A stretch of DNA of 36,994 bases from Branchiostoma floridae (GCF_000003815.2 NC_049986.1:8242813-8279806); one strand, 5' to 3'; counted from the stretch's first letter, positions 1 through 11,122 are shown. Translations and numbers: made by a program. Notes: generated by a model from the letters alone, not told the origin.

Positions 1-1980
1 CTCTGATGAGTTGTCTGGCTTGGGACCAGACCTGTACATGATGGGTTATTAGTCAACTAGCATTGGGTTCAGGATAACGTTTCCAAGTTCGTGCCTCCAC
101 ATGCCACACATCACAGTTCATTTACCCTAGCTCAGCACTCAAGCATCTAAGATTTCAGTTAAAATCTAAGACTTAGCCAAGATTTATCTGACCCGACATG
201 AAGACACAGGCAAGACATGCATTAGTTTTGATCACTTCCTGTGGTGAGTTATGCTATGGGAATATGTAAATTCCTCTTGTAATGAAGGAACTCATTTAAC
301 CGTCACTTCTTATTCAGGACTGGAAGAACAAAACGTGTTTGTGCCCTGTGGCAAATCGCCATGTGTGACCTCATCATGCATCAAAGATTTTTGCCCCTTG
401 GGTGTTTATTAAGTACTTATCTCACTAGAACTAAGATTCTTTTTCTGCTGGCTCAAATTTGATGAGGCAGCTTGAGTTTGGTTTCCCAGGCCAAAAGTAA
501 GGGATGGAGAAAGAAAAAGGCAAACAAAAAAGTAGCAACAACCCAATGTACTGCTTAGTATAACACAGAGGATCCACATAAAGTAGACTTTAACTTTAAG
601 CAAGGCATGGCATACCAAGCCATGTCAGTAAAGTTGTCCCTTTTCTAACCCAACCCCCTATCTCTTGAACTTGGTTTTCGAGACTTTGACAGTCATTTAT
701 CAGTAACAGTAAGGGGAGACCATTATTTCAAGCAAGGAGGTTTTAAATAAGATATTTATGAGTATAATTGTTGAATGTCTTGTCTTCAGAAAGGATCTAT
801 CTCCCACCTTGGTGTTTGGGAAAGAGCAAAGTATTTCTGCAGTGTTGTTTAATCAAGTTGTGTGGTGGAAGGCTCTGGGACCACTTATTCTGCAAATGTG
901 AAGCACATTTCCCGGGTTCCAGAGCCACTGTTCCCCGAGTTTGCACCGTGACCTTGATCTCTTAATGCTGGCAATTACTGTAATTGGAGCTAAGAACACC
1001 TTTTCACAGGCTCCAAATTTTCACAGGGGTAGACTTCTTTGTACAGTTCAATGGTAACCTTGCAAATCAATTTGTGGTCACTGGTTTGTCTCTAAATCTA
1101 ATTTTATTTAATCAGTGCTTTGTGTGCCATTAGCCCTGATTTCAACCATGAAATCACCCATTCCCTTGAGCTAGTGAGCATGACCGAAAAAACAGTTTCT
1201 GGAAGATGCGTGATTCCAGACATTCCTTTTCTGCCTTCCTGTTCGGTCCTTTCTTACCGATGTATGCGGAGAAAGAAAAGTAATCAGGCACTGGTAGTAA
1301 ACAAACATGTACACATGTGTTGACATCAGGCCACAGCTTAGCCAGAAAATCAACATTGTCCTCTCTCTCTCTGTTGTGTTTTGACTTGTCTCCCTAAAGA
1401 AGTCTAAACAAAATAATAGATACACAGCCATCCCAAACATTTGTAAAAACTTGTTATTGTTTGCTTTCAGTCTCGTCTTTCAGCAAGTCAAGGACTTACT
1501 ACATACTCTAATGATTGGAAACTGGGGATAGAAAAGAAGAGCCTCACTGGATTCAGATTGCATAAACAGAATTTCTTCACCGTTCTTTCAGGAAGGATAG
1601 GGAATACAAGTTTTACAATTGTAGACACCCCATCTGGCATCTCAGTGTCAACAGAGTAACCGTAAAGTTCAAGGGACCTGCTCTGCTATGAAAGGTTACC
1701 TTACCTTAGACCTTAGATCCTCCCACAACTTTGTTGCATAGGTTAACATGTCTGAACGGTTTACCTCCAGAGGTTGCAGTCTTGTGCAGCTATTGCCTGG
1801 TCGGACTGGTCCGCTAGTGTTTTTGTCCTAGTCTAAATGAAAGGTTAGTATGCTTTGTTTCAGTGTTTGGGACCCCTCTGTGTAAGACAGTGGGAAGAAT
1901 GTTTATGTTTTAGCTTTTGTGAAGGTGTATTTAAAGGGACAAGCTTGCAGTAGGCTCTTAGAGACAAGTTCTCTGACAGA
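1..1980. other. Non-coding stretch, nothing assigned
   Basis: No frame here has a convincing coding look on either strand. The open frames are short, lack good splice signals and use mixed codons. The sequence is AT-rich and CpG-poor, as in intergenic or intronic animal DNA. I see no RNA gene or clear transposon end. Confidence 0.5.
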
Positions 1981-1982
1981 CA

Positions 1983-2194
1983 TACTGTAAATGCAGAAAT
2001 GTTTACAGCGGTTTTATGTTGAAAGTTTTTCGGGTTGTTAATTCACCGAGAACTTAAAACCACTGCGGATATTTTTTCATGACAGTATGTGACTACAGTA
2101 GATGTCGCTACCCTGAACTCACAACTACAGTGAACACTCCATTTTTTCGCTACCACGAATTTAAATCCCTGCGAACTTAAATGCATTTACAGTA
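1983..2194. mobile_element. MITE-like element with TACTGTAAAT ends (copy 1)
   Basis: A perfect 13-bp terminal inverted repeat, TACTGTAAATGCA at 1983-1995 and its reverse complement at 2182-2194, bounds a 212-bp segment. The interior has degenerate pieces such as GCGAACTTAAA and its complement-like forms. A second element with related ends lies at 14323-14545. The TA at each extreme could be a TA target duplication, which would point to a Tc1/mariner-like or similar cut-and-paste family, but this is inference. There is no coding capacity, so the element is non-autonomous. Confidence 0.55.
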
Positions 2195-2745
2195 CCACAG
2201 AGATAAGTACAACCCCATTAGAGCCTCAACTTTAAACAGGCACCTGACCACTTTGCCTTGAAAGCTATAGTATAATGCACACGGAATTGCACTTGTTTTG
2301 CTGGGAATTTTCCTGTTAAACTGAGGGAATACAAAGAGTGAAGATGATACTTGTTGGAGATAGGTGCTCAGGTATGGTGTTCACTTGAAAACATCCCTTC
2401 ACCACACCTGTATTTGCAGGCCAGTTTACTCTGCGCCCCCCCAAAGTGATGAGGTTACAACCAAAAATTAGTGGCAGGCTGCATGAAGGTAATAAGATAG
2501 TAGGAGAATCCTCCAAGGGTCAAGTGCCCTACATCCCTTGTCAGTAAACTCCCACATGTTATCAGTGAGTGTGTCTTGCAAAGGTCTGACCCTTTTCATC
2601 CATCAGGGTCCTGGCTGTGCCTCTGTGTGACCTCCTTGCCAAACATTCTGGCCATCAACGCCCTTGTACCCCCTCCCCCCTCTCTCACCAGGCATCTGTG
2701 AAGACTGGCCATTACACTGACACAGACAGGTAAACACAGTTAAGG
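2195..2745. other. Non-coding spacer
   Basis: No supported gene. The stretch includes a C-rich tract around 2670-2690 but no convincing frame or repeat boundary. Confidence 0.4.
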
Positions 2746-3206
2746 TTAGTGATCAACTCCCAGTTCACTTTGAAAGTGCCATCCACCATCAAAGTCAAAG
2801 CTGGGTGATGGCTGAAATGGTGAGATGCCACAGTTAATGGGCACAACTGACCCCCTACTCTCTTTGGAAGCTTCCCTGCTATCTTCAACAATTTCGCCCT
2901 TAACATTAAGGCCCTCACATTTCTCAAATGGCGCTGTCCTAAACATGTTGACAATTTCAAAGTGCATTTGACAAGAAACAATGTACCTGCCACACTCTCA
3001 AAGTCCCGGTTGTTTCTTACGAAATAAACAAACCGCCTTTGAGAGGCTTGACTGTGACGGCATATGGTGTGTGCTTCTGGTGGATAGAACCTCCTTGTTG
3101 CACAGGCAAACGCATGTATAAGAGTTCCATCTTTAAGTCTGATTGTTGTTGGTGACATGTTACAAATGGTGTCTTCTTGTAGCCAAATTTCTCCATAAAC
3201 TAACAA
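2746..3206 (-). pseudogene. Overlapping coding-like frames, unrecognised; exon or decayed gene piece
   Basis: Read on the minus strand, two overlapping frames both look protein-like. The upstream frame could be an internal exon from 3199 to 2987: a weak acceptor (GATTGTTAG), 70 open codons, then a donor CAG|GTACAT. It would start and end in phase 1 (213 nt) and is Cys- and Arg-rich, with pieces such as FYPPEAHTICRHSQ and RFVYFVRNNRDFE. A second frame, offset by one, takes over near 2980 and runs to 2746 with charged stretches such as FEKCEGLNVKGEIVED. Either the first frame is a real exon and the second lies in its intron by chance, or this is a frameshifted relic of one longer protein. I do not recognise the family. 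The upstream frame also stays open to 2712. Confidence 0.3.
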
Positions 3207-4799
3207 TCAAAGCCAGACACCTGATTTCGGTGTATTATTATGATAATTAATTGATTATCTCAAGCCCACACATGATAGCACTTTTTTGATTGACTAACAA
3301 ATATAGATTCTCTTAGGTTTCAGGCTTTCTGTAATTACAATTTTTCTAGTAATTTTTTCTAGTCTACATTTATCTTTACCAACTTGTCTTTCTACAAATG
3401 TACTTTTCTAGTAAACTTAAATCACACTTGACAGGTCCTCTATGGCTTGAATACTGGTACAATGAAGTACTTAGCACAGTTGTTGACCAGGGTTGTTGAC
3501 CTATTGTGTATAGGATAATTGGTACTTAGTGCCATTGTTGACCTATTGTGGTTGATGTCATTGATAGAAATTAGGCACAATGGTGTGAAGAAATAAATCA
3601 CTTGGTGCCAGCAGGCAGTATGGAACATACATAGGTGGAAGAAAAAAAACAGCTTTCTGAACATGTGATCAGAGCCCTGTGCAAATCTTGGATTCTGGTG
3701 GTTATGTTATTTCTTTTGTGGAAAGCGCTTAGTCGCAATTTTTAACATTGACTAGGTTCTTAAATGCATGGAAGGATAGTTTTTGCGTGCCAACAAACTT
3801 ATCCCTCCTAGAATTAGATATTCTATCTCATGTTGAAAATCCCAAAGAAGTTCCAAGAAGTGTTCTAAGAAGTATGTGAAACATCCTTGGCAGTGTGACT
3901 GTGAAGTAAAACCAGTCAGTACTGCAAATTCATTTAAGTTTGCTGGGATTTACTTTGCGAGAAATTAGTGGGAAAAAGGACTGAATGTGGTGGTTTTAAA
4001 TTTGTGGTAACACCATGCACTGTAGTCTCTTACTCAGTTACTGCCATGGAAATATGTAAAAAGGCAACACGAAAACCATGCACACTGAAAATTTCTGCAT
4101 TTACATTATTGCCATAAGGAAGTTAACAGATAGTCAGACTCATAGAAATGTTGGTTAACAGTAGGTAAAAAAAAGTTGCTCGTGTACAAAAAAACTTTAT
4201 TACACATATTGTTGTGCACTGTAGGAACTACAGTTATGAAAGAATGCAATTTCTTTTTCATTTACCTTTAAAACTCGTGCCCATAGTATTCTAAGCCAAG
4301 TGGGCTGTGAAAAAGCTATTGGAATTGGTGTATTTCTGTAGTCTTTGTTGCACCACCCCTTCAATGGGGCCCAGTCTTTGCAAGGAGGTTAAAACATCCT
4401 TGGTCCTGGTCCAAGATTGGACTTCTGATGTGTACTGTAAGCCTTTACACCTGCTTGTAAACTCCCTGATACCTGTCATACACATTGGACCTCAAAGTTC
4501 ACCATTTGCTTACACTCAAGCTGAGAAAGACCTGGGTTTCTCCAATTCAAGGTTAGTTGGATGTGAAGAGAATAAAGTTGTTGGTGGAATGCCAAACCAA
4601 CCTGTTATGTGTCATTAGAAAAGATACTGAAACCCATGATAAGCACCACCTGATATGACAAGATATATTATACAAAAGTTTACTTTGTTCCATACTGTCT
4701 CAAAAGTGGTCCCAAAAGAAATTCAAACTGTGAAAGAAGTGAGCTCGCATTATTCCAGACTTGTATTGCACAAAAAATTTCTAGTACTTCATTAGTAGC
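3207..4799. other. Non-coding stretch
   Basis: AT-rich sequence with short chance frames only, including a 103-codon one at 4307-4618 without coding-like codon choice or splice sites. A short internal near-repeat (tgttgacctattgtg) occurs at about 3495 and 3536. Nothing else can be assigned. Confidence 0.4.
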
Positions 4800-4804
4800 C
4801 CCCC

Positions 4805-4915
4805 TCCCCCAACTTTGTCCCCTTGGGAAAGGCACTTTACATGGCCTTCCTCACTTCACCCAGGTGTAAAAATGGGTTCCTGACTTTGGTCGAGGGGGTA
4901 AAAATACTACCTTTG
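4805..4915 (+). mobile_element. SINE fragment (tRNA-derived family, body part)
   Basis: The segment reads like the body of a deuterostome tRNA-derived SINE: a cccttgggaaaggcactt block, then cctcacttcacccaggtg, then aatgggttcctgac, ending in a G-rich run. A related fragment with part of the tRNA-like head lies at 19255-19415. No head or clear tail is visible here, so this is a truncated copy. Recognition is from general knowledge of such SINE bodies, not from an alignment. Confidence 0.5.
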
Positions 4916-5200
4916 TCTTCTGTCTGTACTTTGTATGTGACACTGTTAAAATAGGTTACTAAACTTGAGTGCAGTGCCACATTGTCCTTGTCTGTCGACA
5001 GCGAATAGAAAATCTAAAAAAAAAAAGAAGATTGAAATTGATGGGGAAATGAATGGAATTACACTTTCTGCCAATCATGAAGTTTGGGCTTTACGATTTG
5101 TTTTGGCGATTTCAATGTTGTAATTATGTGGGCGAAGCCACACATATAGTTTTCTTACAAGTATTTCACCGGAAATCAGAAACAAATGGAAGCCTCCATG

Positions 5201-5475
5201 TACTCCATGTTTCAAGCTTTTTGATTGGCCTAAAGTCGCACTTTCTCGGTTGTACGTCAGAGGTGAACCTATCAACGCGCAGGACACAATCGGCATCCAT
5301 TTTGATAATAGCCAATCAAAACTCAGAAAAATGGAAGCTGTTAGCAAATACTCCGCGTTCCCAGCTTTTTGATTGGCCTAAATTCAGACTGTCTCGGGTG
5401 TACGTCAGAGCTGGACCTATCAACGCAGAGAACACAAAATGTCATTCGGCATCCAGTTTTATAATAGCAGCTGAG
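5201..5475 (+). promoter_or_regulatory. Tandemly duplicated CCAAT/TACGTCAG module upstream of candidate gene
   Basis: Two diverged copies with a period of about 148 bp begin at 5201 and 5349. Each holds, in the same order and at similar spacing, TTTTTGATTGGCCTAAA (an inverted CCAAT box), TGTACGTCAGAG (CRE half-site), CCTATCAACGC and CGGCATCCA followed by ATAATAGC. Copy 1 also carries a forward CCAAT (agccaatcaaaa, about 5310). The block starts a CpG-rich patch that continues to exon 1 at 5982. NF-Y binds CCAAT and CREB/ATF binds CGTCA-type sites, so promoter function is plausible but inferred. A chance duplication inside a repeat is the alternative. Confidence 0.45.
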
Positions 5476-5692
5476 ACGCGGCAGTAAATCGGCCATGCAT
5501 TCGACCAAACAGGCGCTCAAGGAAGAAGTTGCCCGCCACGGAACGAACAAGATTGATAAATTTGCACAGAAAAACATTATCTTCAGAAAATGGGACCTTG
5601 GAATCTTGCAAATTAAACAGTGAACGGACGTGTTCAAGCTACGCATTGCATTTGTATACATGTACCTGTTAAAATGCCGGTGAAACGTTACG

Positions 5693-5776
5693 GCAAGCTT
5701 GGCCGAATGGCTAAAGCACCAGCTTCCTTTGCGCTTTTTTCGCTAGGTCAACCCTGGTTCGATTCCGGGCGGGAAC
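5693..5776 (+). pseudogene. tRNA-like pol III element (tRNA pseudogene or SINE head)
   Basis: The sequence has an A-box match TGGCCGAATGG at 5700-5710 and a perfect B box GGTTCGATTCC at 5756-5766, spaced as in a tRNA with a long variable arm (Leu/Ser type). The T-arm folds (CCTGG with CCGGG, one G-U pair). The acceptor halves at 5693-5699 and 5770-5776 do not pair, the D stem has a mismatch and no anticodon stem forms. It is therefore not a working tRNA gene. A T-run at about 5796-5803 could end pol III transcription. It lies between the duplicated CCAAT module and exon 1 of the candidate gene. Confidence 0.5.
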
Positions 5777-5876
5777 AACTTTCTTTTAGTTGTCCTTTTT
5801 TTTCTTTTTTGATATTTACAACAATTTATCTTGCAAACAGAGCATTGTTCAGTTTACACGCCTTTTTATTTATTTT

Positions 5877-5981
5877 TTAATTGCCCTCAAAAGACGGCGT
5901 TTAAACGGTCGGACGGTCCATGTGGGGAGGGGGGCTCGTCAACGCCTCGGACCATACCGGCAGCCAAACACTGTATCGTCG
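5877..5981 (+). promoter_or_regulatory. CpG-rich core promoter / 5' leader of candidate gene 1
   Basis: Right after an AT-rich run the sequence becomes CpG-rich (gacggcg, cggtcggacggtcc, gtcaacgcctcgg, accggcagcc, atcgtcg) just before the ATG at 5982. No TATA box sits at the expected place. This pattern fits a TATA-less CpG promoter and leader for the gene that starts at 5982. The transcription start itself cannot be placed from sequence. Confidence 0.4.
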
Positions 5982-6102
5982 ATGTCTGTCGCCTGCGGCG
6001 TTAAGTCAAATTTGGAATGGAGGCTACGGTACGGTACCGGACCTGAACCTGATCATGAATTTCAGCTTTATAATTGCTACACAGCACAACCCGTGACGTC
6101 AG
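5982..6102 (+). CDS. Candidate gene 1, exon 1 (unrecognised 98-aa protein, residues 1-41)
   Basis: ATG at 5982 is the only ATG in this open frame, which stays open from about 5790. The exon runs 40 codons plus one base to a good donor, GTCAG|GTAAAG, at 6103. It begins MSVACGVKSNLEW and continues with RYGTGPEPDHEF and a Cys-containing LYNCYTAQPV stretch. The last base G joins GT of exon 2 (15565) to make a glycine codon, so the phases fit. The Kozak context is weak (T at -3). No signal peptide or membrane segment is seen, so a cytosolic or nuclear protein is likeliest. I do not recognise the family. The full CRE palindrome TGACGTCA at 6094-6101 overlaps the donor and may be coincidence. Confidence 0.5.
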
Positions 6103-6944
6103 GTAAAGGCCGACAATAGGGGTGAACCGAGAATACGGGGCACCTAATGGCAATTACTATTGTGTGTAAGATAGTTTGACTTAAACTTCAAAAAAGGCCA
6201 CGGGAAAGACTTGCTGCATTTTCGCGAAAATGTTGTCATTCTAGTTGTTTCTTTTCTTGCGATTTTTCCTTTCTTTTCCCTTCGCCCACATCCTGCATTT
6301 TTTTCAAAAATGTTGCCTTTCTAGTTGGTCATACAAATGTTTAAATGCTGTACTTTTTGTTGCATGAATGAAGCTCCTGTAATGTAATGGCTGTCTCCAG
6401 CTGTTCAACCTTTGATAACAACTTTGAAAGCTTGATGAAGGTCTGAAGTAACTTTATAGTGTTGTTCTTGAACTACCAAAGACAGATCCCACATGTTTAC
6501 ATGTTCATTAAGGGTTTACTTATGTGTCTGTCTGCATTTCTCATTATATCTTTTTAGGCCAGGCTAAGCTTTGGATCTCAACAAGTCCTAATTTGTCACA
6601 TAATCCTGTTATACCATATCATTAATATCTTGAGATAAAAGGGATTGGTGTCAAGGGCAAATATTGTAAACCTCATTTGAAAATATTTGCTCTTGAGCCG
6701 GTGATCCTTCAAAGCTGTCAATCAGACTGGCTGCATAGTTTCGATGGTTTCCTAATTGGTCTTCAAACAAGAGGCAAATGGCATGAACAATTGACAAATA
6801 AAGTGTTGTCCTTGCTGAATGGGTTGATTACCAAGGGGTGTTGACAGCTGGTAGACATGGTTGTATGTTGGATCTTCATCTGTCTGACAGTCTGTGACAG
6901 TGTCTCTATAGTCTGGTGTCAATAGTGTCATCTTTCCAAAGATG

Positions 6945-7327
6945 CTATTCATATACCAGTTTTACTATGCTTTACACCTGTAGTAAGTTACAGAAAAGAC
7001 AATTTATAGCAAGACCCTTGTATGTCCTATCCTACATCCTGTAAGGATTTAATGGCCTTGGTTTAGATTTTAGAACCAACCTTGCAACCTCAATAACTGA
7101 TGTATTCCAGTTGGGTTTTGTACCAAGAAAAAAAGCTATTGATGTACCAGATTTACTATGCTTTGCACCTGTAGTAAGTTACAGAAAAGACCTTAATATA
7201 TATTTATAGCAAGACCCTTGTATGTCCTTTCCTACATCCGGTAAGGATTTAATGGCCTTGATTTAGAACCAACCTTGCAACCTCAATAACTGATGTATTC
7301 CAGTTGGGTTTTGTGCCAAGAAGAAAG
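6945..7327 (+). repeat. 191-bp tandem duplication in intron 1
   Basis: Two adjacent copies (about 6944-7134 and 7135-7327) are nearly identical through taccag-ttactatgcttt, cacctgtagtaagttacag, tagcaagacccttgtatgtcc, aaggatttaatggcctt and cagttgggttttgt. Differences are scattered substitutions, a short AT insertion in copy 2 near 7195 and a short deletion near 7262. This is a recent local duplication of non-coding intron sequence. The paired gtaagt motifs in it are not flanked by convincing exons. Confidence 0.9.
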
Positions 7328-8280
7328 GATGATGATAAATTGGTCTGGTCATTCTGTACAGTAGCGCCACCTGGAGGCCTTTTGACAAACTGGATGTGAG
7401 GTTTTTACATCTTCATAATCTGTGTTCTTACTTCCAATTACTACTGGCTTATGACAGTTGCTGTTCCATCCCACAGTGGCATAACAGTTGGCATATCAGG
7501 CAATTTTTCTAGCTCAAGCATGCCAAAACCAAGTGTAACAATATCCGTTCTGTAGATTTTGGTTATAAACTTATACCCTCAGCAAAGTACCATTGCCAAC
7601 TCTCTTGGTTTACCTTTCTGTTAGTTGCTTTAGCCTTCTGCCATTTGTTAATGGGCCCACATACCTTAGTGTAAACATGACCCTTTTGACAGCAACCCAT
7701 TGAAAAGATCAACTACCTTTTTACCTGTTGAGGTTGTTAAGATGCCATTCGAAGTACGTAAGACTGCCAGTTGGCCACACGCAACAGATGGCTATCAACC
7801 CTTTACCAGCATGCCCTTTTTGTGAATTTTACAGAGATTATTTTACAAAACAGTTTTCGTGTTGACTTTAAGGCCATACATTTCAACACCATTTGGAATT
7901 TTTGTACAAACCCATCCCTGTTTATCAACAAATCATCCTTCTCTTCTGAAAGTACATAAGTAGTTTAGCGGCCGCCATCAAAGAACTTCACTGGAACTGT
8001 GTTATTTACTCAAATCAAGACAGACAAGAAAGGAAGAGTTGTTCCATGGCCTTGTTGATACTGTATGGTCGCATCAAAGTCTTTCCACTTTTCCATGCTG
8101 TTGATATCATATTTGATTGATAGCTATAGTGAAGCCAAGGGATAGCAATCAACCTTTCTAATTGTAAGGCCAAAGATATTTTATAGGCGTGTATGTTAAG
8201 GTTATACTTTTCTGAGGATAGAAAAGGTCTTGCTTAAGATTAGAATTTATATCCCTCTCCATCCCCAGAACAATCTTGTT
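7328..8280. other. Intron 1 sequence, nothing assigned
   Basis: No coding-like frame and no clear repeat boundary. A NotI-type gcggccgc occurs at 7969 but has no evident meaning. Confidence 0.4.
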
Positions 8281-8530
8281 ACCTCCATGAAATAATTATG
8301 GAGGTTATATTTTCACTAGCGTTTCTATGTGTGTCAAAAGCTGGAAATAATAAGATTTTGGCCCCCTAGCAGCTTCCCTTGGTACTGCATTATCACCTCC
8401 AGTTTTGCTCATGTTCTGAACAAGCTATGGTCACGATTTTTTGGTGTTAGATAACGCTTGTGCTAGGGAAGAAGTGACATAAGGTTGGACCCCCTAGCGG
8501 CCTGTTTTGGGATAGCAGGGGCATTTTTTC
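8281..8530 (+). mobile_element. Hairpin-headed repeat element
   Basis: The element opens with an inverted repeat, ACCTCCAT at 8281-8288 and ATGGAGGT at 8298-8305, followed by tatattttcac. The body has two related blocks, ggccccctagcagc (about 8360) and ggaccccctagcggc (about 8486). The GGAGGTTATATT core is shared with the perfect hairpin at 17574-17606, so both probably belong to one repeat family. The 3' boundary at about 8530 is a guess. There is no coding capacity. Confidence 0.45.
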
Positions 8531-10860
8531 GTAAATGTAAGTTACATTGTAACCATACTACTAAACAGTACTTTAACTTAGGGAGCCTTTTGCATTAGTT
8601 TCAGGGCTAGGCATCAGGGACTGAGGAAGTTAATAGGCTAATGTTGAGAATGGTGACTTGATTATGTCAAAGTTGCCGGATTTTGGAAACACAGCGTTCC
8701 TCAACACCTTTCTTATATTACCTTTGATTATTGCAGCGCAGAGTTTATTCAATAACCCTTTCAATGACCATATCTCAACACGCTAACCTAATTGGCGAAG
8801 CCATTGCCAGTGCTATCAGACAGTCGTTTTGACAAGTTGGGGTGCTGCATTGTGTCAGATGGTGCTTATTAGCCAGTGCTTTGGTATTCCTTACACCAAC
8901 CCACACAGTTGTATAAACGATATCTTTGAACTTCTGAGAGGGCTCAACCTCCGTATTTACCCACAACACCGCTGGTTGCTTTCACAGCTTCCCCGACATC
9001 TTTTTGCAATCTTTGTTTCTAATTTATCCACACAAAGAAATACTGATATGAATACAAGGAAAACACGCCAAATGAACCTCCCAGACTTTGTTGATACCAA
9101 CTCGGGTGTGAATGTCGCTTTTTTGCTTTTATGTGTTTGCAGCTACAGTACTCTTTGTTATCCTTGTGGCCCGGCCCAACGCGAAGAATGTCCCGCATTT
9201 TCACCACAACTAATTCTACTTGACGCCCTATATTTTCACATAACACAGCCTTAAGGCCGCCTGTTTACCACTGACACATCCCCTATTTAAAAAATACAGT
9301 TCATTAAGCTGTTCATAATATCCTTAAGCTTTTATCTCATACAGGTAAATCATATTGAATGAAACAAATATGGCGTAAATGGTAGTTAAATGCACAGTAA
9401 ACCAGTAATTTTACAGGTTTTTGGCAGTGAACAAACTTCTAGTAGAGGAGATCAGTGTGGTTTACTTTTTGAGGATGTAGGTTTTGGATGAGTGCCATGC
9501 TGGAAGAGAATCTGGCCTGGCATGACTCCTGTTATGAACATGGTTAAAGGTAGATTAGTCACATACCTGCGATGTTTGACTCTGTTTAAGGGCTCAGACA
9601 TTAGGCTACATCTTTCTGGAGTCTATAGTTTGTACGGATGGGTATGTATATGTTCCTTCATTTGGAAAAACATTTTTTCGGAAAGATCTAACAAGGTGTA
9701 TGTAATGATTATAACACACCTTTCGCATGCTGTTTTGATAATTTCATTTTAGCTGTAAAAATGCAAAAAAATTAGGACTTTTCATATTGTAAGTTTGTAA
9801 CCCACAAAAATTAGACTTCACGATGTCCTCACGCTACTGCGGCATAGAATATTAGCTCCTTGAATGTTGGTATGGAATGTAACAGAGTTGCTTTATCTTA
9901 TTACATAGATAAGTGCCCCCCAAAATTGACTTTGATAATTGAAGTTCTACAACCCTGACTCAGGCTTATATTGCTTAGGTTGCCTTAAGTCTGCTCAATT
10001 TGTTTGGATTCTTTTTCTTAGAGGAAACATGATGAACTTGCCATGGGTAGAACTAAAAGTCAGCTGATGAAGGCCGGCCACAAGGTAGACTAAGTTAAAC
10101 ATCAGTCATGATCAGTGTCAGCTGTACATGACAGAGAAATGCTTTGTTTGGCTTGTGTGGACTTTGTCACAGAGACAGGGTAGCACAGTCACATCTAGGT
10201 GTCTCAGACGTGCAGACAGATTCTAACAGGGGAGGACGTAGTTTAACTCCGGTTGATGTAAAATGGTGGCAAGGTTCAAAGGCAGAATGCCACACCGGAA
10301 TTTGCACAGAGGGATTTTTGTACCAATTACCTGCAGGAACAGTCTCTTTTGTCTGCTGTCTCTACAAGCTAAGTCAAGTCAGCCCACGTACAGTCTGGTA
10401 CGAAATAACCCTTTTCCCAGTACTAGTCTACACATTTACGCGAGGGAAATCTAACCTTAGGAAAAGTGCCAGTCTGCATTGTTGACTCAGACTTTGGACA
10501 GACTTCCAAAAATACCTCCAAGTAAATAGTAATGCCAGCATGTACATGGTCTTGAGACAATGAGCCTCTTGTTTAGCTGAGGTAATTACGGTAGTTGTTT
10601 GGTTCACAAACTTTAGTTTAGTTTATTACTTCCACTGAAGGGATTGCATCTTACCAGTGTTGTTGATTAACTGGACAACGGAAGAAGATATGAAAGGATT
10701 TTTGATTTTATAGACTTTTTGTGGGATTATGGTCATGGTCTTGGCTTGAGAAATAACTGATACACATGTGCAGGTCCCCTCGAATCACCATATGTATCTG
10801 ACTCTGGATTTGTGGGTTCGGGTTTGATCCTAGGGTCCGCTGCTGTTTGGACATGTTGTA
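8531..10860. other. Intron 1 sequence, nothing assigned
   Basis: Several chance frames occur, the longest 141 codons at 8829-9254, but none has coding-like codon use or splice sites that fit the flanking exons. No clear transposon ends. Confidence 0.4.
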
Positions 10861-10912
10861 AGGGAATGTATTTGTCATTTTGGATGGTGACGTAAAGTCT
10901 GCGGCCCTAAGT

Positions 10913-11122
10913 ATGAGCGACTGTAGCGGCAAACCTCTACACATCATAGAACCCAAGACACAGAAAAGAAGTGGTGAACCAGTGTGCTTGGCTAAAAAAA
11001 GCCTTCATTGCATAATTAGCCAATTGAAAAAGCATCATGCCTCACTTCAATTGAGGATGACAGAAGAAGAGGAAGAAGACATTTTGAAAAAATATGGGTT
11101 TGTTCAATTCAAAGGATTCTGA
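10913..11122 (+). CDS. Small unrecognised ORF (69 aa), doubtful
   Basis: ATG at 10913 opens 69 codons to TGA at 11120. The frame is open upstream only to 10862. The product starts MSDCSGKPLHIIEPK, is basic in its middle (KTQKRSG, QLKKHH), then has an acidic run TEEEEEDILKKYG and ends VQFKGF. The mixture looks more protein-like than other chance frames nearby. No splice sites join it to exons of gene 1 and no promoter is evident, so it may be an intronic gene, a retrocopy fragment or chance. I do not recognise a family. Confidence 0.25.
   Translation: MSDCSGKPLHIIEPKTQKRSGEPVCLAKKSLHCIISQLKKHHASLQLRMTEEEEEDILKKYGFVQFKGF

Noticed and set aside
2712-2980. C-terminal half of the 164-codon minus-strand ORF as real coding
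   Set aside because: In this part the alternative frame looks more protein-like. The long frame is probably open by chance beyond the donor at 2986.
5495-5623. 42-codon ORF starting MHSTKQALKEEV just downstream of the CCAAT modules
   Set aside because: Charged and somewhat protein-like, but it has no donor, ends in a stop before the tRNA-like element, and lacks any family resemblance. Could be a leader uORF.
5693-5776. Intact tRNA gene
   Set aside because: Boxes A and B are good but the acceptor stem does not pair and no anticodon arm forms, so it is kept only as a tRNA-like element.
6955-7190. Paired gtaagt motifs as splice donors
   Set aside because: They lie in a duplicated non-coding unit without an open upstream frame or acceptor.
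7771-7959. Short plus-strand ORF in intron 1
   Set aside because: No homology sense, no splice signals and AT-rich composition.
8829-9254. 141-codon ORF in intron 1
   Set aside because: Codon choice and composition look random and no splice sites or promoter support it. Probably a chance frame.
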